Of a stretch of 64,000 nt of DNA, positions 34,518 to 43,300 are shown piece by piece (the stretch's first letter is position 1; each line of letters begins with the position of its first letter). The translations under genes and the position numbers were made by a program. Under the pieces are notes generated by a model. The model was not told the DNA's origin. It worked only from the letters and a program-made list of their open reading frames with translations, and did not search any database. Source of the stretch: Streptomonospora salina (lineage in GTDB: Bacteria; Actinomycetota; Actinomycetes; Streptosporangiales; Streptosporangiaceae); assembly GCF_014204715.1 (NCBI RefSeq), contig NZ_JACHLY010000001.1, forward strand, positions 5,003,857 through 5,067,856, written 5' to 3'.

Positions 34518-35693
34518 TCAGCCGGTTTCGGCGGCCAGGCTCTGGATCAGATCGCCCACGTGCACGATCCCGGTGCACTGGCCGAACTCGTTGACGGCGA
34601 CGAGGTCGTCGTAGACGCGTTCGCGATCGCTTCCCGCGGCGCGCAGGGCCGCCATCGCCCGCACGGTGCGGGGCACCGTGCGCGGGGTGTCGGCCAGGCG
34701 CTGGGCCGGGCGCTTGGCGTGCAGGGCGTGGCCGTAGGGGCCGGTGACCGCGAGCAGGAACCGGGCCCGGTCGATGAGGGCGACCGGGCGGTCGCGGTGG
34801 TCGATCAGTACGACGCTGTTGAGCGCGGTGTCGCCGCTGAACGTGTCCAGCACCTCTTCGGCCGTCGCTTCCGGGCCCATGCCCACCGGCGGACGCAGGA
34901 ACTCGGTGACGGGCGGCCCGGAATCGTGGCGGTCCCGGGCCGCCTCGACCGGCGCCTTGGGCACCGCGGCGACGCGCTCGCCGGGCGCCCAGCCCTCGTC
35001 GGCGAACAGCGGGCCCTGGGCCAGCCGCACCCCCGCCTCACGCAACCGCGCCACCTGCGCCTCGGAGGTCACCCCGGCCGCCATGGGAAAGACGCTGTTG
35101 CCGTGTCCGATGCGCGCCAGACCGTCGACCAGCGCAGCCATGCGCTCGTCGCCGGGCAGTCCCGCCACGATCCCGGGATCGATACGGAGCAGGAACGGGT
35201 TCGTCTCCAGCAGCAGGTCCGGCGGCACCGCGGCGGTGCCCAGCGCGCAGCGGAACCCCTGCTCCCGGAGCCGGGCGATCCCGCGCACCAGCGGCTCGCG
35301 GGGAACCCGGGGCAGGTCGGCCCCCAGCAGCACGGTGACGTCGCGGGGCCGCCGCCCGCAGCGGCGCAGCGTGTCCTCGAACATTCCGAGCACGTCGGGC
35401 GCCGCGGCAGCGGCCTGGGCGGGCAGGGGGACGATGAGCGGGAGCAGTGACTCGTGGCCGGTCGCACTGCGGACGAGCCGGGACAGCCGTTCGGCCGCTG
35501 CCGACGGATCGCCGGGCCACGCCGCCGTCCCGTCGGCCGCGCGGATATCGGCGTCCACGGCCAGGACCGCGCCGGAGTCGAGGTCGACGACGGGGCGGTA
35601 CACCGGGGCCTCGCCGGACGCGCCGTCGACGGCGTCGCTCCGGTGGCCGCCGGGACCGGATTGGAGTTCGCTCACCGGGGACTGGAGGGACAC
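34518..35693 (-). CDS. Degenerate EAL-domain protein with C-terminal CBS pair
   Basis: 391 residues from GTG 35693. Residues about 25-245 look like an EAL phosphodiesterase fold (YRPVVDLDSGAVLAVDADIR, LLRIDPGIVAGL, GHGNSVFPMAAGVTSEAQ, LAQGPLFADE). The EAL signature itself is replaced by VDAD and most metal ligands are absent, so catalysis of c-di-GMP is unlikely. Residues about 265-390 resemble a CBS pair (VLIDHRDRPVALIDR, VNEFGQCTGIVHVGDLIQSL), often a nucleotide-sensing module. It is probably a ligand-binding regulator. It lies downstream of fabF on the same strand but is separated by a terminator. Confidence 0.8.
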   Translation of the reverse strand: MSLQSPVSELQSGPGGHRSDAVDGASGEAPVYRPVVDLDSGAVLAVDADIRAADGTAAWPGDPSAAAERLSRLVRSATGHESLLPLIVPLPAQAAAAAPDVLGMFEDTLRRCGRRPRDVTVLLGADLPRVPREPLVRGIARLREQGFRCALGTAAVPPDLLLETNPFLLRIDPGIVAGLPGDERMAALVDGLARIGHGNSVFPMAAGVTSEAQVARLREAGVRLAQGPLFADEGWAPGERVAAVPKAPVEAARDRHDSGPPVTEFLRPPVGMGPEATAEEVLDTFSGDTALNSVVLIDHRDRPVALIDRARFLLAVTGPYGHALHAKRPAQRLADTPRTVPRTVRAMAALRAAGSDRERVYDDLVAVNEFGQCTGIVHVGDLIQSLAAETG

Positions 35694-35804
35694 AGGGCCA
35701 TCATCGCGAACCGCGGTGCTGCTGTCAGGGGGCCGCGAAGCGAATTCAGGGGGACTTCCCCCGGAAGAGGGGAGGCGTTCACACGCGGGTGCCCGCGAAC
35801 GCAC

Positions 35805-35839
35805 GAAGGGCGGACGGGCGTGAAACCCGTCCGCCCTTC
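35805..35839 (-). terminator. Terminator of the fab operon
   Basis: A perfect 14-bp stem (35805-35818 with 35826-35839, GAAGGGCGGACGGG) and a 7-base loop, 40 bp past the fabF stop on the minus strand and upstream of the EAL-CBS gene. Confidence 0.8.
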
Positions 35840-35878
35840 TCCGCGGCCGCAGGAGTGTCGGCTGCCTCCGCGGACGCC

Positions 35879-37117
35879 CTAGACGCGGCGGAACGCCACG
35901 GCGACGTTGTGGCCGCCGAAGCCGAAGGACTCGTTGACCGCGGCGACGGCGTCGGCGGGCATGTCGCGCGGCTTGTCGCGGACGATGTCGACCCGCACCT
36001 CTGGGTCGAGTTCGGCGATGTTGATCGTCGGCGGGATCCGGCCCTCGTACAGTGCCAGGACCGACGCGATGGACTCCACCGCGCCGGCGCCGCCGAGCAG
36101 GTGCCCGGTCATCGACTTGGTGGAGGTCACCGCCACGCGGTCGGTGGCGGAGTCGCCCAGGGCCTTGCGGAGGGCGACGGTCTCGCCGACGTCGCCGGCC
36201 GGGGTGGAGGTGGCGTGGGCGTTCACGTGGGCGATGTCGGAGGGCGCCAGCCCGGAGTCCCGCAGCAGCGCCCGGATGGCCTCCGACTGGCCGTTGCCCT
36301 CGGGGTCGGGCAGCACGATGTCGTAGGCGTCGTTGGAGTAGCCGGTGCCTGCGGCCACCGCGTATACGCGCGCGCCCCGCGCGGCCGCGTGCTCGGCCGA
36401 CTCCAGGACCACCGTGCCCGCGCCCTCGCCCATCACGAAGCCGTCGCGCTGGGTGTCCCACGGCCGTGATGCGCCCTGCGGGTCGTCGTTGCGGGTGGAC
36501 AGCGCGCGCATCGACGCGAAGGACGCCATGTTCAGCGGATGGATGGCGGCTTCGACGCCGCCGGCGATCACCACGTCGGCGCGGCCGCTGCGGATCATCT
36601 CGACGGCGTTGGCCAGGGCCTCGGCGCTGGAGGCGCACGCGCTCACCGGGGCGTGCGCCCCGGCGCGGGCCGAGAACTCCAGGGACACCGCGGCGGCGGG
36701 GCCGTTGGGCATCAGCATCGGCACCGTGAACGGCGAGACGCGCTTCCAACCGCGCTCGCGGAAGGTGTCGTACTGCTCCAGGATCGTGAGGATGCCGCCG
36801 ATGCCGCTGGAGACCACGGCCCCCAGGCGCAGGGGATCGACGTCGGGGCCGCCCGCGTCGTCCCAGGCTTCCTGAGCCGAGATCAGCGCCAGCTGCTGGG
36901 TGCGGTCCAGGCGCCGCAGCCGCTGCCGCGGAAGCACCTCGGAGGGCTCCCGGGCGATCTGTCCGGCGAAGTGCACCGGGAGATCCTCGACCCAGTCCTC
37001 CTGGATCGTGTCGATGCCGGACCGGCCTTCGAGAAGTGCGGACCAGGTGCTGGCGACATCACCTCCCAGCGGGGTTGTGGCGCCGAGTCCCGTCACGACG
37101 ACTTCGGTGGTGTTCAT
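35879..37117 (-). CDS. fabF: Beta-ketoacyl-ACP synthase II (FabF)
   Basis: 412 residues from the ATG at 37117, which has GGGAG just upstream; a TTG three codons earlier is less likely. This condensing enzyme extends acyl-ACP with malonyl-ACP. The active Cys near residue 160 lies in SACASS, the first His in NAHATST, and the second His and Lys in STKSMTGHLLG. NESFGFGGHNV is the C-terminal glycine-rich loop. It is the last gene of fabD-fabH-acpP-fabF. Confidence 0.96.
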   Translation of the reverse strand: MNTTEVVVTGLGATTPLGGDVASTWSALLEGRSGIDTIQEDWVEDLPVHFAGQIAREPSEVLPRQRLRRLDRTQQLALISAQEAWDDAGGPDVDPLRLGAVVSSGIGGILTILEQYDTFRERGWKRVSPFTVPMLMPNGPAAAVSLEFSARAGAHAPVSACASSAEALANAVEMIRSGRADVVIAGGVEAAIHPLNMASFASMRALSTRNDDPQGASRPWDTQRDGFVMGEGAGTVVLESAEHAAARGARVYAVAAGTGYSNDAYDIVLPDPEGNGQSEAIRALLRDSGLAPSDIAHVNAHATSTPAGDVGETVALRKALGDSATDRVAVTSTKSMTGHLLGGAGAVESIASVLALYEGRIPPTINIAELDPEVRVDIVRDKPRDMPADAVAAVNESFGFGGHNVAVAFRRV

Positions 37118-37249
37118 CGCTCCCAATCGCCCTTCTCGCTCGTCGGGTGGTCGATCTCCCGGCCTGAGTGGACGGGGGTGGCAGGTACGCGGGGCCGCGG
37201 AGGGCCCGGCCCGCCGGCCGGCTCGCGCGGGGCCGGCGGGCGCGACGCG

Positions 37250-37492
37250 CTACTTCTGGATGTAGGTGACGACGTCCTGGACCGTCTTGAGGTCCTTGAG
37301 CTGGTCGTCGGGGATCTCCACGCCGAACTTGTCCTGCGCGGCCACGGCGATCTCGACCATCGACAGCGAGTCGATGTCGAGGTCGTCGACGAAGCTCTTC
37401 TCCAGAGTGACCTCGCTGGCGGGGACGCCGGCGATCTCGTCGACGATCTCGCCCAGGCCGGCCAGGATCGTTTCCGTGTCGGTGTTGGCCAT
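37250..37492 (-). CDS. acpP: Acyl carrier protein
   Basis: 80 residues with an AAAGGAG box before the ATG. The phosphopantetheine Ser lies in DDLDIDSLSMVEI. Size and acidic character are those of the fatty-acid ACP. Being inside the fab cluster, it serves primary fatty-acid synthesis and not the polyketide synthase. Confidence 0.97.
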   Translation of the reverse strand: MANTDTETILAGLGEIVDEIAGVPASEVTLEKSFVDDLDIDSLSMVEIAVAAQDKFGVEIPDDQLKDLKTVQDVVTYIQK

Positions 37493-37578
37493 GTCGGGGG
37501 TTCTCCTTTGATGACTAGCGTGTCGGTCGAATACTGCCGCGGCTCCCGTCCCGGGTCCGGGCCGGCAACCGCGGAGGT

Positions 37579-38532
37579 CTAGGGAATCTCCAGCACCTGG
37601 GCCGAGTAGGTCAGGCCGGCGCCGAATCCCATGGTGAGCACGAGGCTCCCCGAAGGCAGTTCGCCGCGTTCGGACATGCGCGCCAGCGCAAGCGGGACCG
37701 AAGCGGACGAGGTGTTGCCCGCGGTGACGATATCGCGGGCGACGAGCGCCTGCGGCGCTCCGAGCTTGCGGGCGATCGCCTCGACGATGCGCAGGTTGGC
37801 CTGGTGGGGCACGAACGCCGTCAACCGGTCGGCCGTCACGCCCGCGCGGCGCAGCGCCTCGGCCGCGACGCTGTTGAGCTCGGTGGTGGCCCACCGGAAG
37901 ACCGCCTGGCCTTCCTGGTAGAGGTACTTGTTCTCGCGCAGGTAGATCTTGTCGGCGCGTTCGCCCGAACTGCCCCACACCACGGGGCCGATGCCGGGTG
38001 ACTCCGAAGCGGTGACCACGGCCGCGCCGGCGCCGTCGGCGAAGATCACGCAGGTGGACCGGTCGTCCCAGTCGAGCCAGTCCGAAAGCTTCTCCGACCC
38101 GATGACCAGAACGTTGCGCGCCGATCCCGATCGGATCGAATCGGAGGCCAGGCCCAGTGCGTAGCAGAATCCGGCGCATGCGGCGTTGACGTCGAAGGCG
38201 CCGGGTGCCTCGATGCCCAGGCGGGCGGACACGCGCGCGGCGGCGTTGGGGATCTGGTCGACCAGGGTGCATGTGGCGACGACGACCAGGTCGATGTCGG
38301 CGGGCGTCAGCCCGCTTGCGGCCAGCGCCTTGCCGCCGGCGGCCGCGGCCATCGACACCACGGAGTCGTCGGGGCCGGCGATGCGCCGTTCCCGGATGCC
38401 GACGCGGCTCTGGATCCACTCGTCGGTGGTGTCGACCCGGCGGGTCAGGTCCTCGTTGGTGACCACGTCGGCGGGCTGGTACTCGCCCAAGGCCGCGACA
38501 CGGGCTCCGGCCGCCGCGGGGAGGAGGTTCAT
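37579..38532 (-). CDS. fabH: Beta-ketoacyl-ACP synthase III (FabH)
   Basis: 317 residues. The enzyme starts fatty-acid chains by condensing an acyl-CoA with malonyl-ACP. The triad is visible: Cys in NAACAGF (about 118), His in PHQAN and Asn in AGNTSS. In actinomycetes it normally accepts branched primers. The ATG overlaps the fabD stop by 1 bp (TGATG). Confidence 0.96.
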   Translation of the reverse strand: MNLLPAAAGARVAALGEYQPADVVTNEDLTRRVDTTDEWIQSRVGIRERRIAGPDDSVVSMAAAAGGKALAASGLTPADIDLVVVATCTLVDQIPNAAARVSARLGIEAPGAFDVNAACAGFCYALGLASDSIRSGSARNVLVIGSEKLSDWLDWDDRSTCVIFADGAGAAVVTASESPGIGPVVWGSSGERADKIYLRENKYLYQEGQAVFRWATTELNSVAAEALRRAGVTADRLTAFVPHQANLRIVEAIARKLGAPQALVARDIVTAGNTSSASVPLALARMSERGELPSGSLVLTMGFGAGLTYSAQVLEIP

Positions 38533-39491
38533 CAGAGCCGGCCTTCCTGTTGTAGGGCGGTGCTCCCGGCGTGCTCGCGCACGAGTTCGCGGGCGCGTTC
38601 CAGGTCGTCGGGGGTCTTGACCGCCAGCCGCTCGACGCCGGGCAGCCCGCGCTTGGCCAGGCCGGTCAGCGTGCCCGCCGGGGGCAGCTCGATGATCGCC
38701 GTGGCACCGAGGCCGGCCAGGGTCTCGGTGCAGGAGTCCCAGCGCACGGGCGTGCCGATCTGGTCGACCAGGCGCTGCAGGTACGTGTCGCCGCCGGTGA
38801 TCACGGCGCCGTCGCGATTGGACAGCAGCCGGGTGCGCGGGTCGGTGGGCGCGATCGTGTCGGCCAGCCGCTGCACGCGCTCCACCGCCGGGGCCATATG
38901 GCGGGTGTGGAAGGCGCCCGCCACCGAGAGCGGGCGCAGCCGGGCGCGCGCCGGAGGGTCGGCCGCCAGCGCGTCGAGCTGCTCGGTGGTCCCGGCGGCG
39001 ACGATCTGGCCCGAACCGTTGTCGTTGGCGGGCGTGAGCCCGTGGGTGTCGAGGGCGGCCAGCACTTCACCGCGGTCGCCGCCGAGGACGGCGGTCATCC
39101 CGGTGGCGGTGCGTGCGGCGGCTTCGGCCATGCCCCGGCCGCGCTCGGCCACCAGGGCCAGCGCGTCCTCGGGGCGGAGCGCGCCCGCCAGCGCCGCCGC
39201 GGTGAGTTCGCCGACGCTGTGGCCGGCCGCCGCGTCGATGTGATCGGGGGCGGTCTCGACATCGCCGAAGAGGGCGACTGCGGCGGCCAGGCCCGCGCCG
39301 ACCAGCAGCGGCTGGGCCACCGCGGTGTCACGGATCGCGTCGGCGTCGGCGTCGGTGCCGTAGTGGCGCAGATCCAGGCCGGTGATCTGCGACCACCGCT
39401 CGACGCGATCGGCCGTTCCGGGGAGTTCGAGCCAGGGGGCGAGGAATCCGGGGACCTGGGCGCCCTGGCCGGGAGCAACGATGACAAGCAC
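38532..39491 (-). CDS. fabD: Malonyl-CoA:ACP transacylase (FabD)
   Basis: 319 residues from a GTG preceded by AAGGTGGG. The GQGAQ oxyanion motif is near the N-terminus and the nucleophile Ser lies in GHSVGE. The catalytic His is in AGAFHTRHM, with FHT marking malonyl specificity. It loads malonate on AcpP for FabH and FabF and may also serve the cell's other pathways. It is the first gene of the operon and is divergent from fasR. Confidence 0.96.
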   Translation of the reverse strand: MLVIVAPGQGAQVPGFLAPWLELPGTADRVERWSQITGLDLRHYGTDADADAIRDTAVAQPLLVGAGLAAAVALFGDVETAPDHIDAAAGHSVGELTAAALAGALRPEDALALVAERGRGMAEAAARTATGMTAVLGGDRGEVLAALDTHGLTPANDNGSGQIVAAGTTEQLDALAADPPARARLRPLSVAGAFHTRHMAPAVERVQRLADTIAPTDPRTRLLSNRDGAVITGGDTYLQRLVDQIGTPVRWDSCTETLAGLGATAIIELPPAGTLTGLAKRGLPGVERLAVKTPDDLERARELVREHAGSTALQQEGRL

Positions 39492-39715
39492 GCTACCCAC
39501 CTTGCCCTGTGGAACCCCTCCGAACGGATGCGGACTGAGACGAAATATCCGGGCGGCGGTTTGTGACTCTTCTACAATGGGACCGTCGAGGGGAGCCGAA
39601 AAATGCGGCACTGGTCACACTGCAGGGCGGGATCGCCCGGCCGCAAGGGGACCAGGCCCCCGTTGCGGGCGCCGCGCAGTCCGCAGCGCCCGCGCGTCGA
39701 TGCCAGGCTGGAAAC

Positions 39716-40948
39716 GTGAGCACGGATTCCACCGACCGGTCCGACCGTACGGGGCAGCAGGCCGCCGGCGACGACGACGCCGTCCGGGCCGCCACCGTCC
39801 GGCGCCTGGAGCGCGCGATGGGCGATCTGGGCAGCGCCGCGGTCGCGCGCATGGAGAGCCGCCTGTCCTGGTTCCGGCGGATGTCGGCCGAAGACCGCTC
39901 GTGGGTGGGGCTGGTAGCCCAGTCGGGCGTGGCCGCCTTCGTCGAGTGGTTCAAGAACCCCGAGCGCGGGCGGCCGGCCATCGCCGTCGAGGTGTTCGGC
40001 ACCGCACCCCGCGAGCTGACCCGCTCGGTCAGCCTGCAGCAGACGGTCGACATGGTCCGCGTCGTCATCGACGTCGTGGAGAGCCAGGTCGACGACCTCG
40101 CGGCGCCCGGCGGGCAGCGGCAGCTGCGCGAAGCGGTGCTGCAGTACACCCGCGAGGTCGCCTTCAGCTCCGCGAAGGTCTACGCCCGTGCGGCCGAGGC
40201 TCGCGGGGCCTGGGACGCGCGGCTGGAGGCGCTGGTGGTCGACGCGCTGCTGCACGGCGACCGCGAGCAGGGGCTGCAGACGTGGGGCTCGGCGCTGGGC
40301 TGGTCGCGTACCCCGGTGATGGCGCTGGCGGGCGGCCTCGGCGAGCAGGATTCGGAGAGCACGCTGGAGGATCTGCGTTCGGCGGCGCGCCGGGCCGGCC
40401 ACGACGTACTGGCCGGCGTGCAGGGCGAGCGCGTCATCGCGGTCATCGGCATCAGCGAGAACCTCAGCGGCGACGCGGCGGTACTCACCGCCTCCGAGCC
40501 GCTGGCCGGCCTCTTCGGCGCGGGCCCGGTCGTCGTCGGGCCGGCCGTCAGCGACCTGCGGGTCGCCAACCGCTCGGTGCGCGCGGCGGTCAGCGGGTTG
40601 CGCGCCGCACTCGCCTGGCCCGACGCGCCCCGCCCGGTGCGGGCCGAGGACTTGCTTCCGGAGCGTTCCCTGGAGGGCGACACGGCCGCGCGCAGGCAGC
40701 TGGTCGAAGAGGTGTACCGGCCGCTGCGCAACGCGGGCTCGCCGCTTCTGGACACGCTCTCGGTGTATCTGGAGCACGCCTCGTCACTGGAGTCCACGGC
40801 GCGGATGCTGTTCGTGCACGCCAACACGGTGCGCTACCGGCTGGGCCGGATCACCGAACTGACCGGACACTCCCCGGGGGACGGGCGCGGCTCGTTCGTG
40901 CTGCGGATCGCCCTCACCCTGGGGCGGCTCTCCGAACGCGAGGAGTGA
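39716..40948 (+). CDS. fasR: FasR-like PucR-family transcriptional regulator of fatty-acid synthesis
   Basis: 410 residues from GTG 39716; the open frame further upstream crosses the promoter region. The C-terminal PucR-type helix-turn-helix (LDTLSVYLEHASSLESTARM, then HANTVRYRLGRITELTG) spans about 345-395. The middle is a GGDEF-like or ligand-sensing domain of the type seen in CdaR/PucR proteins. Position and orientation directly upstream of fabD match FasR of Streptomyces, an activator of this fab operon. The 224-bp divergent gap should hold its site and both promoters; a TACAAT element is at 39573-39578. Confidence 0.88.
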   Translation: MSTDSTDRSDRTGQQAAGDDDAVRAATVRRLERAMGDLGSAAVARMESRLSWFRRMSAEDRSWVGLVAQSGVAAFVEWFKNPERGRPAIAVEVFGTAPRELTRSVSLQQTVDMVRVVIDVVESQVDDLAAPGGQRQLREAVLQYTREVAFSSAKVYARAAEARGAWDARLEALVVDALLHGDREQGLQTWGSALGWSRTPVMALAGGLGEQDSESTLEDLRSAARRAGHDVLAGVQGERVIAVIGISENLSGDAAVLTASEPLAGLFGAGPVVVGPAVSDLRVANRSVRAAVSGLRAALAWPDAPRPVRAEDLLPERSLEGDTAARRQLVEEVYRPLRNAGSPLLDTLSVYLEHASSLESTARMLFVHANTVRYRLGRITELTGHSPGDGRGSFVLRIALTLGRLSEREE

Positions 40949-40950
40949 GC

Positions 40951-40981
40951 GCGGGTCCGGCGCGTCCCGCGCCGGACCCGC
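40951..40981 (+). terminator. Terminator after fasR
   Basis: A perfect 14-bp stem (GCGGGTCCGGCGCG, 40951-40964 with 40968-40981) around a TCC loop, immediately after the fasR stop. The rest of the gap to 41448 (about 470 bp) shows no gene that I can support. Confidence 0.8.
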
Positions 40982-41448
40982 GTCCGATGCCGGCACGAGA
41001 CGTGATCGTGTCTTGCCCCGGTGATTCATCCGCCCTATGTCGGGCAGGAAAAGGGACGAACACCGACAGACAGGGACTCTCTCTACCCCGGCGCCGTCAC
41101 CGCCTCGTCGACCACCGGCCCGATGTGCGTACGCGGGTCTGCTACCTGCAGCCGCCCCCCGCGCTGTGATCGTCCGAAAGTCCGCGCAAGCGGGCACTTC
41201 GGCCGCCGAAAAGCGGATAGTGTCGACACCGGGAGGTCGGCGACGGGCCCGGTCGGGACCGGGGCGGGTCCCCGGGGCCCCAGCGCAGGGCCGACGCGGA
41301 GAACCGCGGCGCCTTGTTCGAGGGGCGGGGCGGGTGGACGGGGGGTTCCGTGGCGCGCAGCGTCTCTGTTCGACAGCGATGGCGGGTTCACCGGACGGCC
41401 CCGCTCGCACAGAAGCCGCAGCACGAGTTTGGGGGTGCCACAGCAGTG

Positions 41449-42303
41449 ATGACCGGTCGCGTCAGGAAGCAGTTGAGCAGAGTTTCGGCGGCGCTGAGAC
41501 GTCCGACCGAGTCCGGCCAGCTCCTGCGCCAGGTCCTGTTCTTCGTACCGACGCCGCTGCCCGTCCTCGTTCTGGCCGGGCTCATGGTCGGCGGCCGCCT
41601 GTCCGCTCCCGGATGGACCATCCTGCTCGCCGGCTCCGTGGCCGTGGCCTCGCTGCTGCTGGCGCTGATGGTCCAGCCCACGCCGCTGCCCGAAGGCCTC
41701 TCGGCCGAAGCCTCGGTGCGCCGGTCCCTGCACCGCTTCCGCCAGATCGCCTCCCTGCGCATCGCGCTGGCGCTGACCCCGGTCGCCGTAGGCGCCGGGG
41801 CCGCTCTCGCCGGGGGCGGCCTGCTTCCGCTGCTGGTGACGCTCGCCCTGGCCTGGCCCCAGCTGCTGCTGGCGGCACCGACCTTCTTCACCATCACCCG
41901 CGCCCGGCGGGCGATGGAGGCCTGGGGGACCCGCGCCTACCTCTGGGCGGCGCTGGCCCAGCCCGCTCCGGTGGAGTGGCCCGTCGCCACGGCGCTGGCC
42001 GCGCGCTACCGCACCTGGCAGCAGAAGCGCGCGACCCGGCAGACCGCTGCGGCCTCCGGCGCCGCAGCCGCCGGCGAGGACTCCGCGGCCGGCGCCGCAG
42101 CCGGTGGCGCCGGCGCGTCCGAGCGCACCGGGGCGACCGGCGAGGAGCCGCAGGACGAGCCGGGCGGTATCGTCCCCGGCCTGGCCGGCGGATCCGGCAG
42201 CGCCGCCACGGGGCCGCGTCCCGTGCCGCGCCAGCCGCGGTCGAACCGGCGCAAAGGTCCTGCGTCGCGCTCGGGCGGCAACCGCCCCAAAGCCAAGAAC
42301 TGA
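41449..42303 (+). CDS. Hypothetical membrane protein
   Basis: 284 residues. Four hydrophobic segments lie between residues about 25 and 150, followed by a helical segment with ARRAMEAWGTRAYLW. A long Ala/Gly/Glu-rich tail (about 195-284) ends in a basic stretch and is probably cytosolic and disordered. I do not recognise a family. The GTG one codon before the ATG is an alternative start. It stands alone between fasR and the convergent gntR. Confidence 0.75.
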   Translation: MTGRVRKQLSRVSAALRRPTESGQLLRQVLFFVPTPLPVLVLAGLMVGGRLSAPGWTILLAGSVAVASLLLALMVQPTPLPEGLSAEASVRRSLHRFRQIASLRIALALTPVAVGAGAALAGGGLLPLLVTLALAWPQLLLAAPTFFTITRARRAMEAWGTRAYLWAALAQPAPVEWPVATALAARYRTWQQKRATRQTAAASGAAAAGEDSAAGAAAGGAGASERTGATGEEPQDEPGGIVPGLAGGSGSAATGPRPVPRQPRSNRRKGPASRSGGNRPKAKN

Positions 42304-42381
42304 CCCGTTCGGCGTCGGCGGGCCGCTGCCCGGCGGGACCGCCGGCGCGCGGCCGCAGGGCGCCCGCCGGGGCCCGGCGGG

Positions 42382-43083
42382 TCAGCTGCGGGGGGTCGCC
42401 GCGAACGCCTGGACCAACTGGTGCTCGGCGAGGTCGAAGTAGTCCTCCAGCTCCCGCGCCGCCGATGCCCCGGAGCCGGCGGACAGCAGATCGTAGATCA
42501 CGCGGTTGCGGTCGAGGTAGGGCGCGTAGAAGTCGCGCGGGGCCGCCATCACGTGGAAGGCCAGGCGTAGTTCGGCCAGCAGTTGGCGCATGGTCTCGTC
42601 GGCGCGCGGGCTTCCCAGCAGGCCCGCGACCGCGCGGTGGTAGGCCATGTTGGCGGTGCCGATGCCCTCCCAGTCGCCGCGGGCGCGCGCGGCTTCCCCT
42701 TGCTCGACCGCTGCGCCGACGGCGCCGAGGGCCCCGGCGGCCGCCTGCGCACCCGAGCGCACCGCGGTCAGCTCCAGCGCCCGGCGCATCCGGAACAGGT
42801 CCGCGACGTCCGCTGCGCCGGGCTTGGCCACGAAGACGCCGCGGTTGAACTCGTGGACGAGCAGCCGCTCGTGGCCCAGCAGGCGGAAGGCCTCGCGCAG
42901 GGTGTTGCGCGAGACCCGGAATTTGCGTCCGAGCCGCTCCTCCGACAGCCGCGCTCCCGGCGCCATCGCGCCGTTGATGATGTGGCCCCGGAGGAGGTCC
43001 GCGACGCGCTCGGCCGTGCTGGAACGCTCCAGTTCGTCCCCGGCCTCGGGAAGGTCGTCGATCCAGTCGCCGGCGGCGGTCAC
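42382..43083 (-). CDS. GntR-family regulator (FadR/FCD subfamily)
   Basis: 233 residues from GTG 43083, with AGGAGG upstream; an ATG at 43122 is possible. The winged helix spans about 20-85 (LRGHIINGAMAPGARLSEERL, VSRNTLREAFRLLGHE). The helical FCD ligand domain follows, with metal-binding type residues (ANMAYHRAVAG, LDRNRVIYD, LVQAF). It is divergent from the ycsG-pxpABC operon, and a matching palindrome lies in the gap. It should control uptake or use of 5-oxoproline; the ligand is inferred. Confidence 0.9.
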   Translation of the reverse strand: MTAAGDWIDDLPEAGDELERSSTAERVADLLRGHIINGAMAPGARLSEERLGRKFRVSRNTLREAFRLLGHERLLVHEFNRGVFVAKPGAADVADLFRMRRALELTAVRSGAQAAAGALGAVGAAVEQGEAARARGDWEGIGTANMAYHRAVAGLLGSPRADETMRQLLAELRLAFHVMAAPRDFYAPYLDRNRVIYDLLSAGSGASAARELEDYFDLAEHQLVQAFAATPRS

Positions 43084-43223
43084 GCCCGTTTCCCCCTCCT
43101 TCTGCCTCGGCCCTGCGCCCATTGTCCCCGATGCGCCGGAGCCGCCGTACTCCGTCCGCCGGCTCGGACGCGGGGTAGGCGGCATTCGCCCGCACCCTGT
43201 GGCGGAACCCATCACATTGGAGT

Positions 43224-43236
43224 ATTGTTCAACAAT
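43224..43236. promoter_or_regulatory. GntR operator palindrome in the divergent gap
   Basis: ATTGTTCAACAAT is a perfect 13-base palindrome in an otherwise GC-rich gap. It fits the TNGTNNNACNA pattern usual for FadR-subfamily GntR regulators. It lies 141 bp from the regulator start and 65 bp from the transporter start, placed to affect both promoters. Confidence 0.75.
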
Positions 43237-43300
43237 TCCACTGAGGGGTGTCGCACGCGAAGAGCCCCACACCTTCAGCCCCGTCCCCTGGAGGCCCCGC

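Noticed and set aside
41083..41733. Minus-strand ORF in the gap after fasR
   Set aside because: Composition is low-complexity and it overlaps the membrane-protein gene on the other strand; no motif or ribosome site.
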